A stretch of 64,000 nt of DNA, from contig NZ_QLYZ01000020.1 in NCBI RefSeq assembly GCF_003350325.1, positions 1 to 64,000 of the forward strand, read 5' to 3'. Source of the DNA: Vibrio rhodolitus (GTDB lineage Bacteria > Pseudomonadota > Gammaproteobacteria > Enterobacterales > Vibrionaceae). The notes under the pieces are model-generated. The model was not told the DNA's origin. It made no database searches and saw only the letters and a program-made list of their open reading frames with translations. The translations under genes were made by a program, and so were the position numbers. Shown in pieces: positions 46,347 to 56,106 of the stretch. The first letter of the stretch is position 1, and each line of letters opens with the position of its first letter.

Positions 46347-47327
46347 ATGTTTAACGCTCTAATCCTAAATCAAGAAGACAAACGCACTATCGCTTCAATC
46401 GAGCAGATCGACGAAGCACAACTACCGGAAGGTAACGTTCTTATCGACGTTGATTACTCATCACTAAACTACAAAGATGGTTTGGCGATCACAGGTAAAG
46501 GCAAAATCATCCGTAACTTCCCTATGGTTCCAGGTATCGACCTAGCGGGTAAAGTTGTTAGCTCTGACGACGCTCGTTACCAAGCAGGTGATGAAGTGGT
46601 TCTTACAGGTTGGGGCGTGGGTGAAAACCACTGGGGCGGCATGGCGCAGCGTGCACGTCTAAACGCAGATTGGCTAGTACCACTACCAAAAGGTTTCGAC
46701 GGCAAAAAAGCAATGATGGTGGGTACAGCAGGCTTTACTGCCATGCTATGTGTACAAGCACTGCTTGATGCGGGCATCAAACCAGAAGCAGGTGAAATTC
46801 TTGTCACTGGCGCAAGTGGTGGCGTAGGTTCAGTAGCAGTAACCCTACTTGCTCAACTAGGTTACAAAGTGGCAGCTGTCACTGGTCGTGTCGAGCAAAA
46901 CGGCCCACTACTAGAAAAACTAGGCGCTAGCCGCATCATCGACCGCGTTGAGTTTGAAGAGCCAGCACGTCCACTTGAAAAACAAGTTTGGGCAGGTGCT
47001 GTGGATACCGTAGGTAGCAAAGTGCTAGCAAAAGTACTCGCACAAATGGATTACAACAGCGCAGTAGCGGCATGTGGTCTAGCGGGTGGTTTCGACCTAC
47101 CAACCACTGTGATGCCATTTATTCTACGTAACGTGCGCCTACAAGGTGTCGACTCAGTAAGCTGCCCAACTGAAAAACGTATCGCAGCATGGGAAAAATT
47201 GGTTGAGCTACTACCTGACAGCTACTTCGAGCAAGCGTGTACTGAAGCAACGCTAGAAGAAGCGCCAAAATACGCCGAAGACATCACTAACGGTCAAGTT
47301 ACTGGTCGTGTCGTGATTAAGCTATAA
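46347..47327 (+). CDS. acuI: acryloyl-CoA reductase AcuI (YhdH-type MDR)
   Basis: AcuI reduces acryloyl-CoA to propionyl-CoA with NADPH, detoxifying acrylate from DMSP and other sources. The 326-aa zinc-free medium-chain reductase has SLNYKDGLAITGKGKI, PGIDLAGKV and the nucleotide loop GASGGVGSVA. The start at 46347 has GCGGAG upstream. It stands alone; the LysR regulator downstream converges with it. Confidence 0.93.
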   Translation: MFNALILNQEDKRTIASIEQIDEAQLPEGNVLIDVDYSSLNYKDGLAITGKGKIIRNFPMVPGIDLAGKVVSSDDARYQAGDEVVLTGWGVGENHWGGMAQRARLNADWLVPLPKGFDGKKAMMVGTAGFTAMLCVQALLDAGIKPEAGEILVTGASGGVGSVAVTLLAQLGYKVAAVTGRVEQNGPLLEKLGASRIIDRVEFEEPARPLEKQVWAGAVDTVGSKVLAKVLAQMDYNSAVAACGLAGGFDLPTTVMPFILRNVRLQGVDSVSCPTEKRIAAWEKLVELLPDSYFEQACTEATLEEAPKYAEDITNGQVTGRVVIKL

Positions 47328-47346
47328 CGCTTAGCGAGAAGAATTA

Positions 47347-47372
47347 AGAGCCAGCAATGCTGGCTCTTTTTG
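47347..47372 (+). terminator. rho-independent terminator after acuI
   Basis: AGAGCCAGC and GCTGGCTCT form a 9-bp stem with a 3-base loop and a T run. Confidence 0.88.
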
Positions 47373-47415
47373 TATCGATTCAATCGCGGTTGAACGTCGA
47401 GTTGGACGTAGAAAA

Positions 47416-48357
47416 TTAGTCTAATCCCATATCTTCAATCCGCTTGGCAATCAAACGGCTACACTCTTCACGTAACACGCCACGAATCCATTCCTGTGCC
47501 GGAGAATGCTCACAACGAGGATGCCAAATCAGCGAGTAATCAAAGGGCGTAAAATGAAATGGCAATGGTTTAACGACTAAGTCATAACGCTCAGACACCA
47601 AATAAGCTAAGTCAGCCGGAACAGTAATAATCAGCGGCATGGTATCGACAATCGCCAGCGCCGCTTCAAGGTGATAAGCCCTAAGCACCATTCGACGTTG
47701 CGGCAGATCCACCAACGCTTGCTCTATCAGCGCTTTTACCCCATCACTGACGGCAATCATTGCATGCGGGTAGCTGAGATAATCATCAAGGCTCATCTCT
47801 TTATCCGCTAGCGGATGGTGCTTAGAGAGCAAGCAAAACACACCAACGCGCCCAATCACTTCACTGCGCAGCGGCTCAACCGGTCCAATCGGACGGCAAA
47901 TGGCTAAATCTGCCCCTTCGTAAGTCAACTGATCGCCTAAGCGATCATGGTGCAGTGGAATAAAGTTGAGCGACACCAATGGCGCTTCTTGATAAATTCT
48001 CGGGATGGCGAACGGTAAAATAGTCTGCATCGCGTAATCCGTGGTCGCGATGGTAAACGTCTGCTCGCAGCTGCGTGGATCAAATTCTGCCGGCGCCAGT
48101 AACTGACGCAAAGACTCGAGTGGCACGCCAAGCTGTGCATCAATTTCTAACGCCTTTTCCGTCGGGATCAGGTGTTGACCTTGTCGGGTAAAGAGCGGGT
48201 CATTGAGCAAGCTGCGCAAACGCCCCAACACACGACTCATCGCCGATTGGCTTAAATTCAGTCTCGTTGCCGCTTTGCTCACACTGCACTCTTCAATTAA
48301 CACACGCAGCGCCACTAACAAATTCAAATCACGGCGATAAATCTCTTCTAATTCCAC
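47416..48357 (-). CDS. LysR-family transcriptional regulator
   Basis: This 313-aa protein has the LysR winged helix at the N-terminus (CSVSKAATRLNLSQSAMSRV, about residues 24-45, then DPLFTRQGQHLIPTEKA) and a periplasmic-binding-like effector domain. The start region RRDLNLLVALRVLIEE resembles the NodD/LeuO/NhaR-type subgroup. Its target is unknown; no divergent gene shares its promoter, since about 520 bp without a recognised gene lie upstream. Confidence 0.9.
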   Translation of the reverse strand: MELEEIYRRDLNLLVALRVLIEECSVSKAATRLNLSQSAMSRVLGRLRSLLNDPLFTRQGQHLIPTEKALEIDAQLGVPLESLRQLLAPAEFDPRSCEQTFTIATTDYAMQTILPFAIPRIYQEAPLVSLNFIPLHHDRLGDQLTYEGADLAICRPIGPVEPLRSEVIGRVGVFCLLSKHHPLADKEMSLDDYLSYPHAMIAVSDGVKALIEQALVDLPQRRMVLRAYHLEAALAIVDTMPLIITVPADLAYLVSERYDLVVKPLPFHFTPFDYSLIWHPRCEHSPAQEWIRGVLREECSRLIAKRIEDMGLD

Positions 48358-48534
48358 GCAAGGGTTCCAAACACGAGTAATGGAGTAAGTGTACTATATC
48401 CCTTGGCAACATTGCGCTACTCGTCCCGCATTTGCTTCAACGCCTTAAATATCGAATCGCACTTAACACTCGAATCACGAAAGGCAAATAAACCGACGTA
48501 ACAAATCTTGCGGTGGGATGAATAAATAGCAGGC

Positions 48535-48640
48535 AAAAAAAATCCCGCCTTTCGGCGGGGAAGCCCAAGAAAACTGGGGATAGTGTCGGAATGTGTTTGG
48601 AAGATGTCTCTTTCAACATACATTGGTCGGTTTGTACTCT
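48535..48640 (-). ncRNA. possible small RNA or leader ending in a terminator
   Basis: On the minus strand a stem CCCCGCC-GAAA-GGCGGG (48543-48560) is followed by eight T, a strong terminator. A second small hairpin (CCCAGTTTTCTTGGG) lies just upstream. The terminator ends a transcript that starts to the right, yet no gene I recognise lies between it and tusA. Two overlapping frames of 60-68 codons here have no family likeness. The transcript could be a small RNA or an upstream leader of the LysR gene. Confidence 0.4.
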
Positions 48641-48936
48641 CTCAAAAGCTTTCCCTCTAGCGCTTGTTGACTCAAATCCCTACAATTACAGCCAAGATGT
48701 GTCGCGAGTGGTTTTGCTCTTGTTGACCTAAGCTAAAGTCCAAGAGTACTTAACAAAAGCTTCTCTGTATCAATCCAAGCAGGTCGGTCAAACTGGCTAT
48801 GAATTGGTGTTGAAATGATTTTGTTACCAACTTGTTAATTAAATTAAAACAAAATGATCATTTTGCCAAGTGATTATTGAATATTTTTTCTCCACTAGTA
48901 TTATCAACCGCCTCAAAAGGCAATGAAGTGATGACC

Positions 48937-49185
48937 ATGACATTCAATCCAGAACAGGCTACGCATACGTTAGAAGCAGAAGGACTACGCTGCCCAGAGC
49001 CAGTAATGATGGTCAGGAAGACAATTCGTAACATGCAAGAAGGTGATGTACTGCTAGTGAAAGCGGATGATCCTTCGACTACTCGTGATATCCCAAGCTT
49101 TTGTCGCTTTATGGATCACCAACTGATAGGCGCGCAAACAGAAACCTTGCCCTACCAGTACCTTATTAAGAAAGGGTTAAACTAA
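48937..49185 (+). CDS. tusA: sulfur carrier protein TusA
   Basis: TusA relays sulfur from IscS for tRNA 2-thiouridine synthesis and other pathways. The 82-aa protein has the family motif [12 protein letters not shown] with the active cysteine, then [13 protein letters not shown] and a C-terminal YQYLIKKG. The start at 48937 ([12 protein letters not shown]) gives E. coli-like length; ATG 48931 is also possible. A terminator follows. Confidence 0.95.
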   Translation: MTFNPEQATHTLEAEGLRCPEPVMMVRKTIRNMQEGDVLLVKADDPSTTRDIPSFCRFMDHQLIGAQTETLPYQYLIKKGLN

Positions 49186-49246
49186 AATGACACCCCAGCT
49201 CTGATTTAAACCAGAGCACATTGAGTGTCATTTCGCACTGAAATGA

Positions 49247-49276
49247 AAAACGGCAGCCTCTGGCTGCCGTTTTGTT
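49247..49276 (+). terminator. rho-independent terminator after tusA
   Basis: AAAACGGCAGCC and GGCTGCCGTTTT form a 12-bp stem with a 3-base loop. An outer inverted repeat AAATGACAC...GTGTCATTT (49186-49232) precedes it. It also serves the converging gene. Confidence 0.85.
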
Positions 49277-49536
49277 TATTCATCATATTCGAGGGTTCGC
49301 ACTTCCGCCTGTAGCTTGCGGATTTGCTGTTGCATTGAGCGCATCTCTTCATGCATCGGGATAATGTGCGCCACACGAATCCAAGCTTCGACGGTTAAAC
49401 CCGCTAAAACAATCGCACCCGCTACCATAGGTAGCCACATATCCGTTAACACCATACCGAGTAGGGTTAAAGCTAACCCAAAGGTGAATAGATAGCTTTG
49501 ACTCTTCGGGGACATCCCCATATAACGTGTCAGCAT
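49276..49536 (-). CDS. small membrane protein, unknown function (86 aa)
   Basis: This 86-aa protein has two hydrophobic segments (YLFTFGLALTLLGMVLT and MVAGAIVLAGLTVEAWI) and a C-terminal coiled coil (HEEMRSMQQQIRKLQAEVRTL). The start at 49536 (MLTRYMGMSPKSQ) has GGAGGG seven bases upstream; an in-frame GTG at 49554 overlaps that ribosome site. I do not recognise the family. Confidence 0.7.
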   Translation of the reverse strand: MLTRYMGMSPKSQSYLFTFGLALTLLGMVLTDMWLPMVAGAIVLAGLTVEAWIRVAHIIPMHEEMRSMQQQIRKLQAEVRTLEYDE

Positions 49537-49764
49537 ACTCTTGCCCTCCACCACTAATGGTTAAGATTAAATTAGCATGACAAACATGACACTTATATGT
49601 CACCGGTCACGCTATATGCCGATTTTGCTTGGGAGTTTGAACTGGCTCAAATTCTGTGACTAATTGAAAACTGGCACTATTTTAAGTAATAAACACGCCG
49701 CCCACGCCACCGTTCAAAAAAGGCTCTAACCACAAGATTAGAGCCTGATTCGAGTTAGGTAAAC

Positions 49765-51438
49765 TTAACTGCGTGGCTTGAGATCAAGCACATGCAACAG
49801 ACGCTCTGGCGTGCCTTCCCAAATCATAGGACGACCTTTGGGATTGTCTTTAGTCCACCAGCCCGTAAAGCGCTTAGTGTTGTATTGGTAGAAGTTCGGA
49901 CCTGACAGTACAGGCACCGTCACTTGGTTCTCTGCAATCAAAGCTTGAATTGAGTGCGCAATCTTACGCTGCTCTTGGCTATCTGCGGTTTTGTAGAAGC
50001 TATCCAACAACTTATCTAGATCCGCATTTTTCCAATGGTGCATCGCAAAGCGTGGCATGCCTTCTGACGACTGCAGACGTGAGTGATAACCGCTATCCCA
50101 GTAGGTATGTGGCGTTGGACCATGGAAATAGTTGGTGTAAGCAATATCGTAATCAGCGTTGATCATGCCTTTGTTGTAAATCGAGAAATCTGGCGTACGT
50201 GCTTTGGCATGAATGCCCACTTCCGCTAACTGCTCAACTGCCAACATCACGGTATTGTTAAAGTCTGTCCAACCTTGTGGTGATTGGATCGATAACTCAA
50301 ACTCTGCCCCCGATGGTGACTCAACAAAGCCATCGCCATTGGTATCTTTGTAACCTGCTTGTGCCAAAAGCGCTTTAGCTTTTTCTGGCGAGTAGGTCAT
50401 AAATGGCTTGTACTTATTGTGCACCGTTTCATCTGACCAAGTTTCAAACGCATAGCCTAAGCCAGACGCAAAATCGTTCAACACCGCATTACCATAGTTG
50501 GCAATATCAATCAGCGTTTGACGATCCAGTGCCATGGAGAAAGCACGGCGGAACTCAATATCGCTCAACACTTCCTGTTTCACGCTATCTTTCGCCGCAT
50601 AGTTAAATACAAACGCTTGAGTGCCTGCTGGTGGGAACCAGTAACCATGATCCGGTGACGCTTTTAAGAAGGTCTCATCAATATCCGGGACAAATGAACC
50701 AGCCCAGTCGATACGTGAGTTAATAAGTTCACCCAGAACTTGGTCGTTGTGGTTCATTTGCGGAATACGCAAGCAATCCACGTCTAGGTTGTCATTATCC
50801 CAATAGTTCGGGTTACGACACTGCAGAAATAGTGTTGAGGTAAATTGCGGCAGTTCTGTAAACGGTCCTGTACCGATAGGATTTGGGTTGGTAAATGCAG
50901 CCGGATCTTCTACCGATTTCCATTGATGCTCAGGAACCACAGGGACTAGCGCGATTTCATAACTGATGTTGGTGTTCACTTCCAATAAGTGGAAACGCAC
51001 TTGGTACTGCCCAAGCTTCTCAACCGATTTGATTTTGCTGCTGATACCACGGTCATCAATATTTGGGTTAGCGGTGACGAGATTAAAAGTAAATACCACA
51101 TCATCCGCATCAAAAGTTTCACCATCTGACCACTTCACCCCTTCGCGCAAATCAAAGGTTATGCTGAGCAGGTCATTACTCATTTCGTAATTGGTCGCCA
51201 AACGGAAGTTGGGAATATTGCCTTTTAGCTCATTAAACACCACCAGCGGTTCAAAGATAAAATCACGCGCGGTGTGCAAACGAGAGACCGCATACGGGTT
51301 GAAGTTACGGATCAACGACGCATTGTGGTTAGGAATGATGGTGAGTTGCGACATATTATCGACATCTGCCGCTAGTGCAGATTGAGCAGAGAGCGTCAAA
51401 GCCGATGCAATCACTGCTGAGAGTAAAGTTGTTTTCAT
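49765..51438 (-). CDS. peptide/oligosaccharide ABC transporter substrate-binding protein (family 5)
   Basis: This 557-aa periplasmic protein has a signal peptide (MKTTLLSAVIASALTLSAQSALA, cleavage before ADVD) and the SBP_bac_5 fold, with FNPYAVSRLHTARDFIFEPL, LREGVKWSDGETFDADDVVF and FRRAFSMALDRQTL. Family members bind oligopeptides or, in Vibrio, beta-glucosides and chito-oligosaccharides; the ligand cannot be told from sequence. No permease or ATPase genes are adjacent, so it either works with a remote transporter or is an orphan. Confidence 0.9.
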   Translation of the reverse strand: MKTTLLSAVIASALTLSAQSALAADVDNMSQLTIIPNHNASLIRNFNPYAVSRLHTARDFIFEPLVVFNELKGNIPNFRLATNYEMSNDLLSITFDLREGVKWSDGETFDADDVVFTFNLVTANPNIDDRGISSKIKSVEKLGQYQVRFHLLEVNTNISYEIALVPVVPEHQWKSVEDPAAFTNPNPIGTGPFTELPQFTSTLFLQCRNPNYWDNDNLDVDCLRIPQMNHNDQVLGELINSRIDWAGSFVPDIDETFLKASPDHGYWFPPAGTQAFVFNYAAKDSVKQEVLSDIEFRRAFSMALDRQTLIDIANYGNAVLNDFASGLGYAFETWSDETVHNKYKPFMTYSPEKAKALLAQAGYKDTNGDGFVESPSGAEFELSIQSPQGWTDFNNTVMLAVEQLAEVGIHAKARTPDFSIYNKGMINADYDIAYTNYFHGPTPHTYWDSGYHSRLQSSEGMPRFAMHHWKNADLDKLLDSFYKTADSQEQRKIAHSIQALIAENQVTVPVLSGPNFYQYNTKRFTGWWTKDNPKGRPMIWEGTPERLLHVLDLKPRS

Positions 51439-51739
51439 GACGTTACCTTATCAATAGAGACGAACACAAAATAACCAGTTACACCCACAGCAGCAACACA
51501 CCTAAAACGTATTGCAAAACAGGTATTTATATTATTATTAACAGCAGAGGTAAGTTTGACCTACCAGAAACGTCGCTTTGTCACAGCGAACCGTCACAAC
51601 CTCGAACTGAGTCGAAAATAATCTGCCATCTTGTTAGAAAATTACCACATACCGAAATGATCTCGTCCGATTCAACAAGAAAAGGAAAATGCGAGTCGAT
51701 TAAAATTCTGCTCAACTCGCACAACCTGATCCGCTAGCG
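51439..51739. other. intergenic region between the binding-protein gene and mneA
   Basis: About 300 bp. It holds the promoter side of the binding-protein gene and the 3' flank of mneA. I see no ORF, RNA or clear terminator. Confidence 0.5.
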
Positions 51740-52294
51740 TTAAAAAAACGCAGCCGCGATGGCAAGCGCAAAGAAGAGCACCGCGCTGATCTTGCGAATC
51801 AGTGCCAAAGGAAGCTTATCCGCAGACATCTTACCCATGAGCACCACCGGCACATTAGCGACCATCATGCCGAGCGTGGTACCGACAATCACCATCATCA
51901 GTGCATCAGCATATTGCGCGCCCAAAATAGAGGTAGCGATCTGAGTTTTATCGCCAATTTCAGCGATAAAGAACGCAACAAAACTGGTCACAAAAGCGCT
52001 TTTGCCACAATAAGTTTGCTCGTCATCAAGCTTATCTGGGATCAATACCCAGCCAGCCATCAACAGAAAGCTAATCGTCACAACCCAACGCAGAATATCT
52101 GGTGAAAGGTAATCGGCAATCACAACGCCTAACCAAGCGGCTAAAGCATGATTTGCTAAGGTCGCGAAGAGAATCGCGAGGATAATTGGAATCGGTTTAC
52201 GATAACGACTGGCAAGAACCAGCGACAATAGCTGGGTTTTGTCGCCGATCTCAGCGATCGCAACCGTAGTTAAAGATAGTGCTAATACACTCAC
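51740..52294 (-). CDS. mneA: manganese exporter MneA (TMEM165/GDT1, UPF0016 family)
   Basis: This 184-aa protein has six predicted membrane helices and two copies of the family ion motif, AEIGDKTQLLS (near residue 14) and AEIGDKTQIAT (near residue 115). MneA of Vibrio cholerae exports Mn2+. The yybP-ykoY riboswitch upstream fits this role: high Mn2+ would raise expression. Lone gene reading away from glyQS. Confidence 0.92.
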   Translation of the reverse strand: MSVLALSLTTVAIAEIGDKTQLLSLVLASRYRKPIPIILAILFATLANHALAAWLGVVIADYLSPDILRWVVTISFLLMAGWVLIPDKLDDEQTYCGKSAFVTSFVAFFIAEIGDKTQIATSILGAQYADALMMVIVGTTLGMMVANVPVVLMGKMSADKLPLALIRKISAVLFFALAIAAAFF

Positions 52295-52378
52295 AACATG
52301 CTCATTGCGAGGCGGGGATTATAGTTTTTATAACCATAGACAAACCTCACGCCCCACCCCGGTTCGTGATGATTTGTC

Positions 52379-52502
52379 TAAGGTCTTGCTAAACTTGCCA
52401 AGGGTGGCAAGTCTTGGACGCCATGGTGATTTTGCACCAATTATGTTGACGAACAAACTCACTCACCAGACGGTGATTTAAGTAAGCTACTCCCCAAAGA
52501 CG
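52379..52502 (-). promoter_or_regulatory. yybP-ykoY manganese riboswitch upstream of mneA
   Basis: On the minus strand the motif begins CTTTGGGGAGTAGC (52486-52499) and continues with CATAATTGGTGC, TGGCGTCC and a terminal AAGACCTTAG (ending at 52379), the conserved blocks of the yybP-ykoY aptamer. A following hairpin AGACAAA...TTTGTCT (about 52337-52378) is the probable expression platform. It lies 84 bp upstream of the mneA start codon. Mn2+ binding is known to activate genes of this class. Confidence 0.88.
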
Positions 52503-52789
52503 GCGCAATTCTAACCATCCACGCGCCGATGCTCAAGTACCGTTTTGTAAGCAAAAATCACCTGTAGAAGGCAATTTTGCGCTCAAATAGCCAAATATGT
52601 CGATAATTAGGCAAACTTAGCCAGTCTGGCTATGAAATAAGCAAGATTAGCTCTACTCCCACGTACAATATCTGGGTATACTTGATTGTTATTTTATTCA
52701 ACCGTCATTACTCCCAAACGTCAGTGCTGAGGTCGCAAACCTCACCCAAGATGCCATGCGAGTAATTAGAGAATCGCGCGAAACGACTT
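52503..52789. other. divergent promoter region of mneA and glyQS
   Basis: About 290 bp between the riboswitch and glyQ. It must hold the mneA and glyQS promoters, but I see no box pair good enough to call. Confidence 0.45.
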
Positions 52790-53707
52790 ATGCAAAAATA
52801 CGATATCAAAACCTTCCAGGGAATGATCCTCGCGCTGCAGGATTATTGGGCTCAAAATGGTTGCACCATTGTTCAACCGCTAGATATGGAAGTGGGTGCG
52901 GGTACCTCTCATCCAATGACCTGTCTACGAGCGCTTGGCCCAGAGCCAATGTCTACAGCTTACGTACAACCTTCTCGTCGTCCAACTGATGGTCGTTACG
53001 GTGAAAACCCTAACCGTCTACAGCACTACTACCAATTCCAAGTAGCGCTAAAACCATCACCAGACAATATCCAAGAGTTGTACCTAGGTTCTCTAGAAGT
53101 ACTTGGTATTGACCCACTAGTACACGACATTCGTTTCGTGGAAGACAACTGGGAAAACCCAACACTAGGCGCATGGGGTCTAGGCTGGGAAGTATGGCTA
53201 AACGGTATGGAAGTAACTCAGTTTACTTACTTCCAACAAGTTGGCGGTCTTGAATGTAAACCCGTTACCGGTGAAATCACTTACGGTATCGAGCGTCTAG
53301 CAATGTACATCCAAGAAGTAGACTCTGTTTACGATCTCACTTGGAACATTGCGCCAGATGGCAGCAAGGTTACTTACGGTGATATCTTCCACCAAAACGA
53401 AGTTGAGCAATCAACTTACAACTTTGAACACGCTGACGTAGATTTCCTATTTGGTTTCTTTGAACAGTGTGAGAAAGAGTGTCAAAACCTACTTGCACTT
53501 GAAACGCCGCTTCCGCTTCCTGCATACGAGCGCATTCTAAAAGCAGCACACGCGTTTAACCTACTGGATGCTCGCAAAGCAATCTCAGTAACTGAACGTC
53601 AACGCTACATCCTGCGCATCCGTAACCTGACTAAGTCAGTAGCAGAAGCATACTACGCATCGCGTGAAGCACTAGGCTTCCCAATGTGTAAAAAAGAACA
53701 AGCGTAA
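52790..53707 (+). CDS. glyQ: glycyl-tRNA synthetase alpha subunit
   Basis: GlyQ is the catalytic subunit of the alpha2beta2 glycyl-tRNA synthetase. The 305-aa class II protein begins [25 protein letters not shown] and has the family block [28 protein letters not shown]. The beta subunit gene starts 14 bp downstream. Confidence 0.97.
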   Translation: MQKYDIKTFQGMILALQDYWAQNGCTIVQPLDMEVGAGTSHPMTCLRALGPEPMSTAYVQPSRRPTDGRYGENPNRLQHYYQFQVALKPSPDNIQELYLGSLEVLGIDPLVHDIRFVEDNWENPTLGAWGLGWEVWLNGMEVTQFTYFQQVGGLECKPVTGEITYGIERLAMYIQEVDSVYDLTWNIAPDGSKVTYGDIFHQNEVEQSTYNFEHADVDFLFGFFEQCEKECQNLLALETPLPLPAYERILKAAHAFNLLDARKAISVTERQRYILRIRNLTKSVAEAYYASREALGFPMCKKEQA

Positions 53708-53721
53708 GGGGTAGTAAGAAC

Positions 53722-55788
53722 ATGGCAAAAGAATTTCTAATCGAGCTAGGTACTGAAGAACTGCCACCAACGCAACTTCGCACTCTGGCTGAAGCATTCG
53801 CAGCAAACTTTGAAGCTGAACTGAAAGGTGCTGAGCTAACGCACGAAGGCGTAAAATGGTACGCAGCACCTCGTCGTCTCGCGCTTAAAGTGGCAGCACT
53901 GGCAGAAAACCAAGCAGACAAGATCGTTGAAAAACGTGGTCCTGCGGTATCTGCAGCATTTGATGCAGAAGGTAACGCAACCAAAGCCGCTCAAGGTTGG
54001 GCACGTGGTTGTGGTATCACCGTTGAACAAGCTGAACGCATGGTAACGGACAAAGGCGAATGGCTACTGTTCAAACAAGAAGTAAAAGGCCAACCAACTG
54101 CGGATATCGTGGTTGAACTAGCAGCAAAAGCGCTAGCAGGTCTGCCAATTGCAAAACCTATGCGTTGGGGCAACAAAACGACTCAGTTTATCCGCCCAGT
54201 AAAAACACTCACGATGCTAATGGGTAGCGACCTTATTCAAGGTGAAATCCTAGGCGTAGCTTCTGATCGCGTTATCCGTGGTCACCGCTTTATGGGTGAG
54301 CGCGAGTTCACTATCGATTCTGCAGAGCAATACCCGGCACTTCTAGAAGAGCGCGGTAAAGTGATGGCAGATTACGAAGCGCGTAAAGCTATCATTCTTG
54401 CTGACGCACAAAAAGCGGCAGCGGCAATCGGCGGTATCGCTGATCTAGAAGATGACCTAGTCGAAGAAGTGACTTCTCTGGTTGAATGGCCAGTGGTACT
54501 AACCGCTAAGTTCGAAGAAGAGTTCCTGAAAGTGCCGGCTGAAGCATTGGTTTACACCATGAAAGGCGACCAAAAGTACTTCCCAGTTTACGATGAAAAC
54601 AAGAAGCTACTACCTAACTTCATCTTCGTGTCTAACATTGAATCGAAAGAGCCTCGTTACGTGATTGAAGGTAACGAGAAAGTGGTTCGTCCACGTCTTG
54701 CTGATGCTGAGTTCTTCTTCAACACTGACCGTAAGAGCAAGCTAGTCGATCGTCTGCCAATGCTAGAAAACGCGATTTTCCAACAGCAACTTGGCACCAT
54801 CAAAGACAAAACCGATCGCATCACTGAACTGGCTGGCTACATTGCTGAGCAAATCGGTGCGGACGTTGAGAAATCAAAACGCGCAGGTCTGCTAGCAAAA
54901 TGTGACCTAATGACATCAATGGTATTCGAATTTACCGATACTCAAGGTGTTATGGGCATGCACTACGCTCGCCATGACGGTGAAGCGGAAGAAGTAGCAG
55001 TGGCACTGAACGAGCAATACATGCCTCGTTTCGCTGGTGATGACCTACCATCAAACGGTGTATCAGCAGCGGTTGCTATGGCAGACAAGCTAGACACTAT
55101 CGTCGGTATCTTCGGTATCGGTCAAGCGCCAAAAGGTTCTGACCCATTTGCACTGCGCCGCGCATCTCTAGGTGTACTGCGTATTATCGTTGAATACGGT
55201 TACAACCTAGACCTAGTAGACCTAGTAGCGAAGGCGAAGTCACTGTTCGGCGAGCGTTTAACTAACGACAACGTTGAGCAAGAAGTGATTGAGTTTATGC
55301 TTGGTCGTTTCCGTGCATGGTACCAAGATGAAGGTTTTAGCGTTGACATCATTCAAGCGGTATTGGCACGTCGTCCAACTAAACCAGCTGACTTTGACCA
55401 ACGTGTTAAAGCGGTTTCTCACTTCCGTGAACTGGAAGCGGCAGAAGCACTGGCAGCGGCGAACAAACGTGTAGGTAACATCCTAGCGAAATTCGATGGC
55501 GAGCTAGCCGCAGAAATCGACCTTGCGTTACTGCAAGAAGATGCGGAAAAAGTACTGGCTGAAAACGTGGAAGTGATGACTGAAGCGCTGGAACCAGCAT
55601 TTGCAACCGGTAACTACCAAGAAGCACTAAGCAAGCTAGCAGACCTTCGTGAGCCGGTTGATGCGTTCTTCGACAACGTAATGGTTATGGCAGATGATGA
55701 AGCGCTGAAGACGAACCGTCTAACGCTACTGAACAACCTACGTAACCTGTTCCTACAGATCGCAGATATCTCATTACTGCAAAAGTAA
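53722..55788 (+). CDS. glyS: glycyl-tRNA synthetase beta subunit
   Basis: GlyS (688 aa) provides tRNA recognition for the tetramer. It begins [20 protein letters not shown], carries the HD-like core ([31 protein letters not shown]) and a C-terminal anticodon-binding domain. Second gene of glyQS, closed by a terminator. Confidence 0.97.
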   Translation: MAKEFLIELGTEELPPTQLRTLAEAFAANFEAELKGAELTHEGVKWYAAPRRLALKVAALAENQADKIVEKRGPAVSAAFDAEGNATKAAQGWARGCGITVEQAERMVTDKGEWLLFKQEVKGQPTADIVVELAAKALAGLPIAKPMRWGNKTTQFIRPVKTLTMLMGSDLIQGEILGVASDRVIRGHRFMGEREFTIDSAEQYPALLEERGKVMADYEARKAIILADAQKAAAAIGGIADLEDDLVEEVTSLVEWPVVLTAKFEEEFLKVPAEALVYTMKGDQKYFPVYDENKKLLPNFIFVSNIESKEPRYVIEGNEKVVRPRLADAEFFFNTDRKSKLVDRLPMLENAIFQQQLGTIKDKTDRITELAGYIAEQIGADVEKSKRAGLLAKCDLMTSMVFEFTDTQGVMGMHYARHDGEAEEVAVALNEQYMPRFAGDDLPSNGVSAAVAMADKLDTIVGIFGIGQAPKGSDPFALRRASLGVLRIIVEYGYNLDLVDLVAKAKSLFGERLTNDNVEQEVIEFMLGRFRAWYQDEGFSVDIIQAVLARRPTKPADFDQRVKAVSHFRELEAAEALAAANKRVGNILAKFDGELAAEIDLALLQEDAEKVLAENVEVMTEALEPAFATGNYQEALSKLADLREPVDAFFDNVMVMADDEALKTNRLTLLNNLRNLFLQIADISLLQK

Positions 55789-55825
55789 TCGACTCCAAGA
55801 ATTGAGAGCCGATCGCTAAGATAGC

Positions 55826-55856
55826 AAAAGGGAAGCCAATGGCTTCCCTTTTTTAT
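55826..55856 (+). terminator. rho-independent terminator after glyS
   Basis: AAAAGGGAAGCC and GGCTTCCCTTTT form a 12-bp stem with loop AAT and a T run. Confidence 0.92.
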
Positions 55857-56106
55857 TGCTTACGACCACCAGCCAATCCGCATTCATTTCCTCTCCCGTA
55901 TTTCATGCTTATTAAGCTTGGTTTGATTAAATAGTTTCTAACTAGACTATCTATAAGCAGAGAAAAGCACTTTTCTCTTATCTTGTGCAAATTTGTGCTT
56001 TGCGTCTCAAAGCCATTGCGGTATGTTCAAGGATTACTCGATTCGTCAGCAATGTACTGACGCCATACACATGAAAGCAAACACAATGTACTAGGTCTAA
56101 CAAAGC

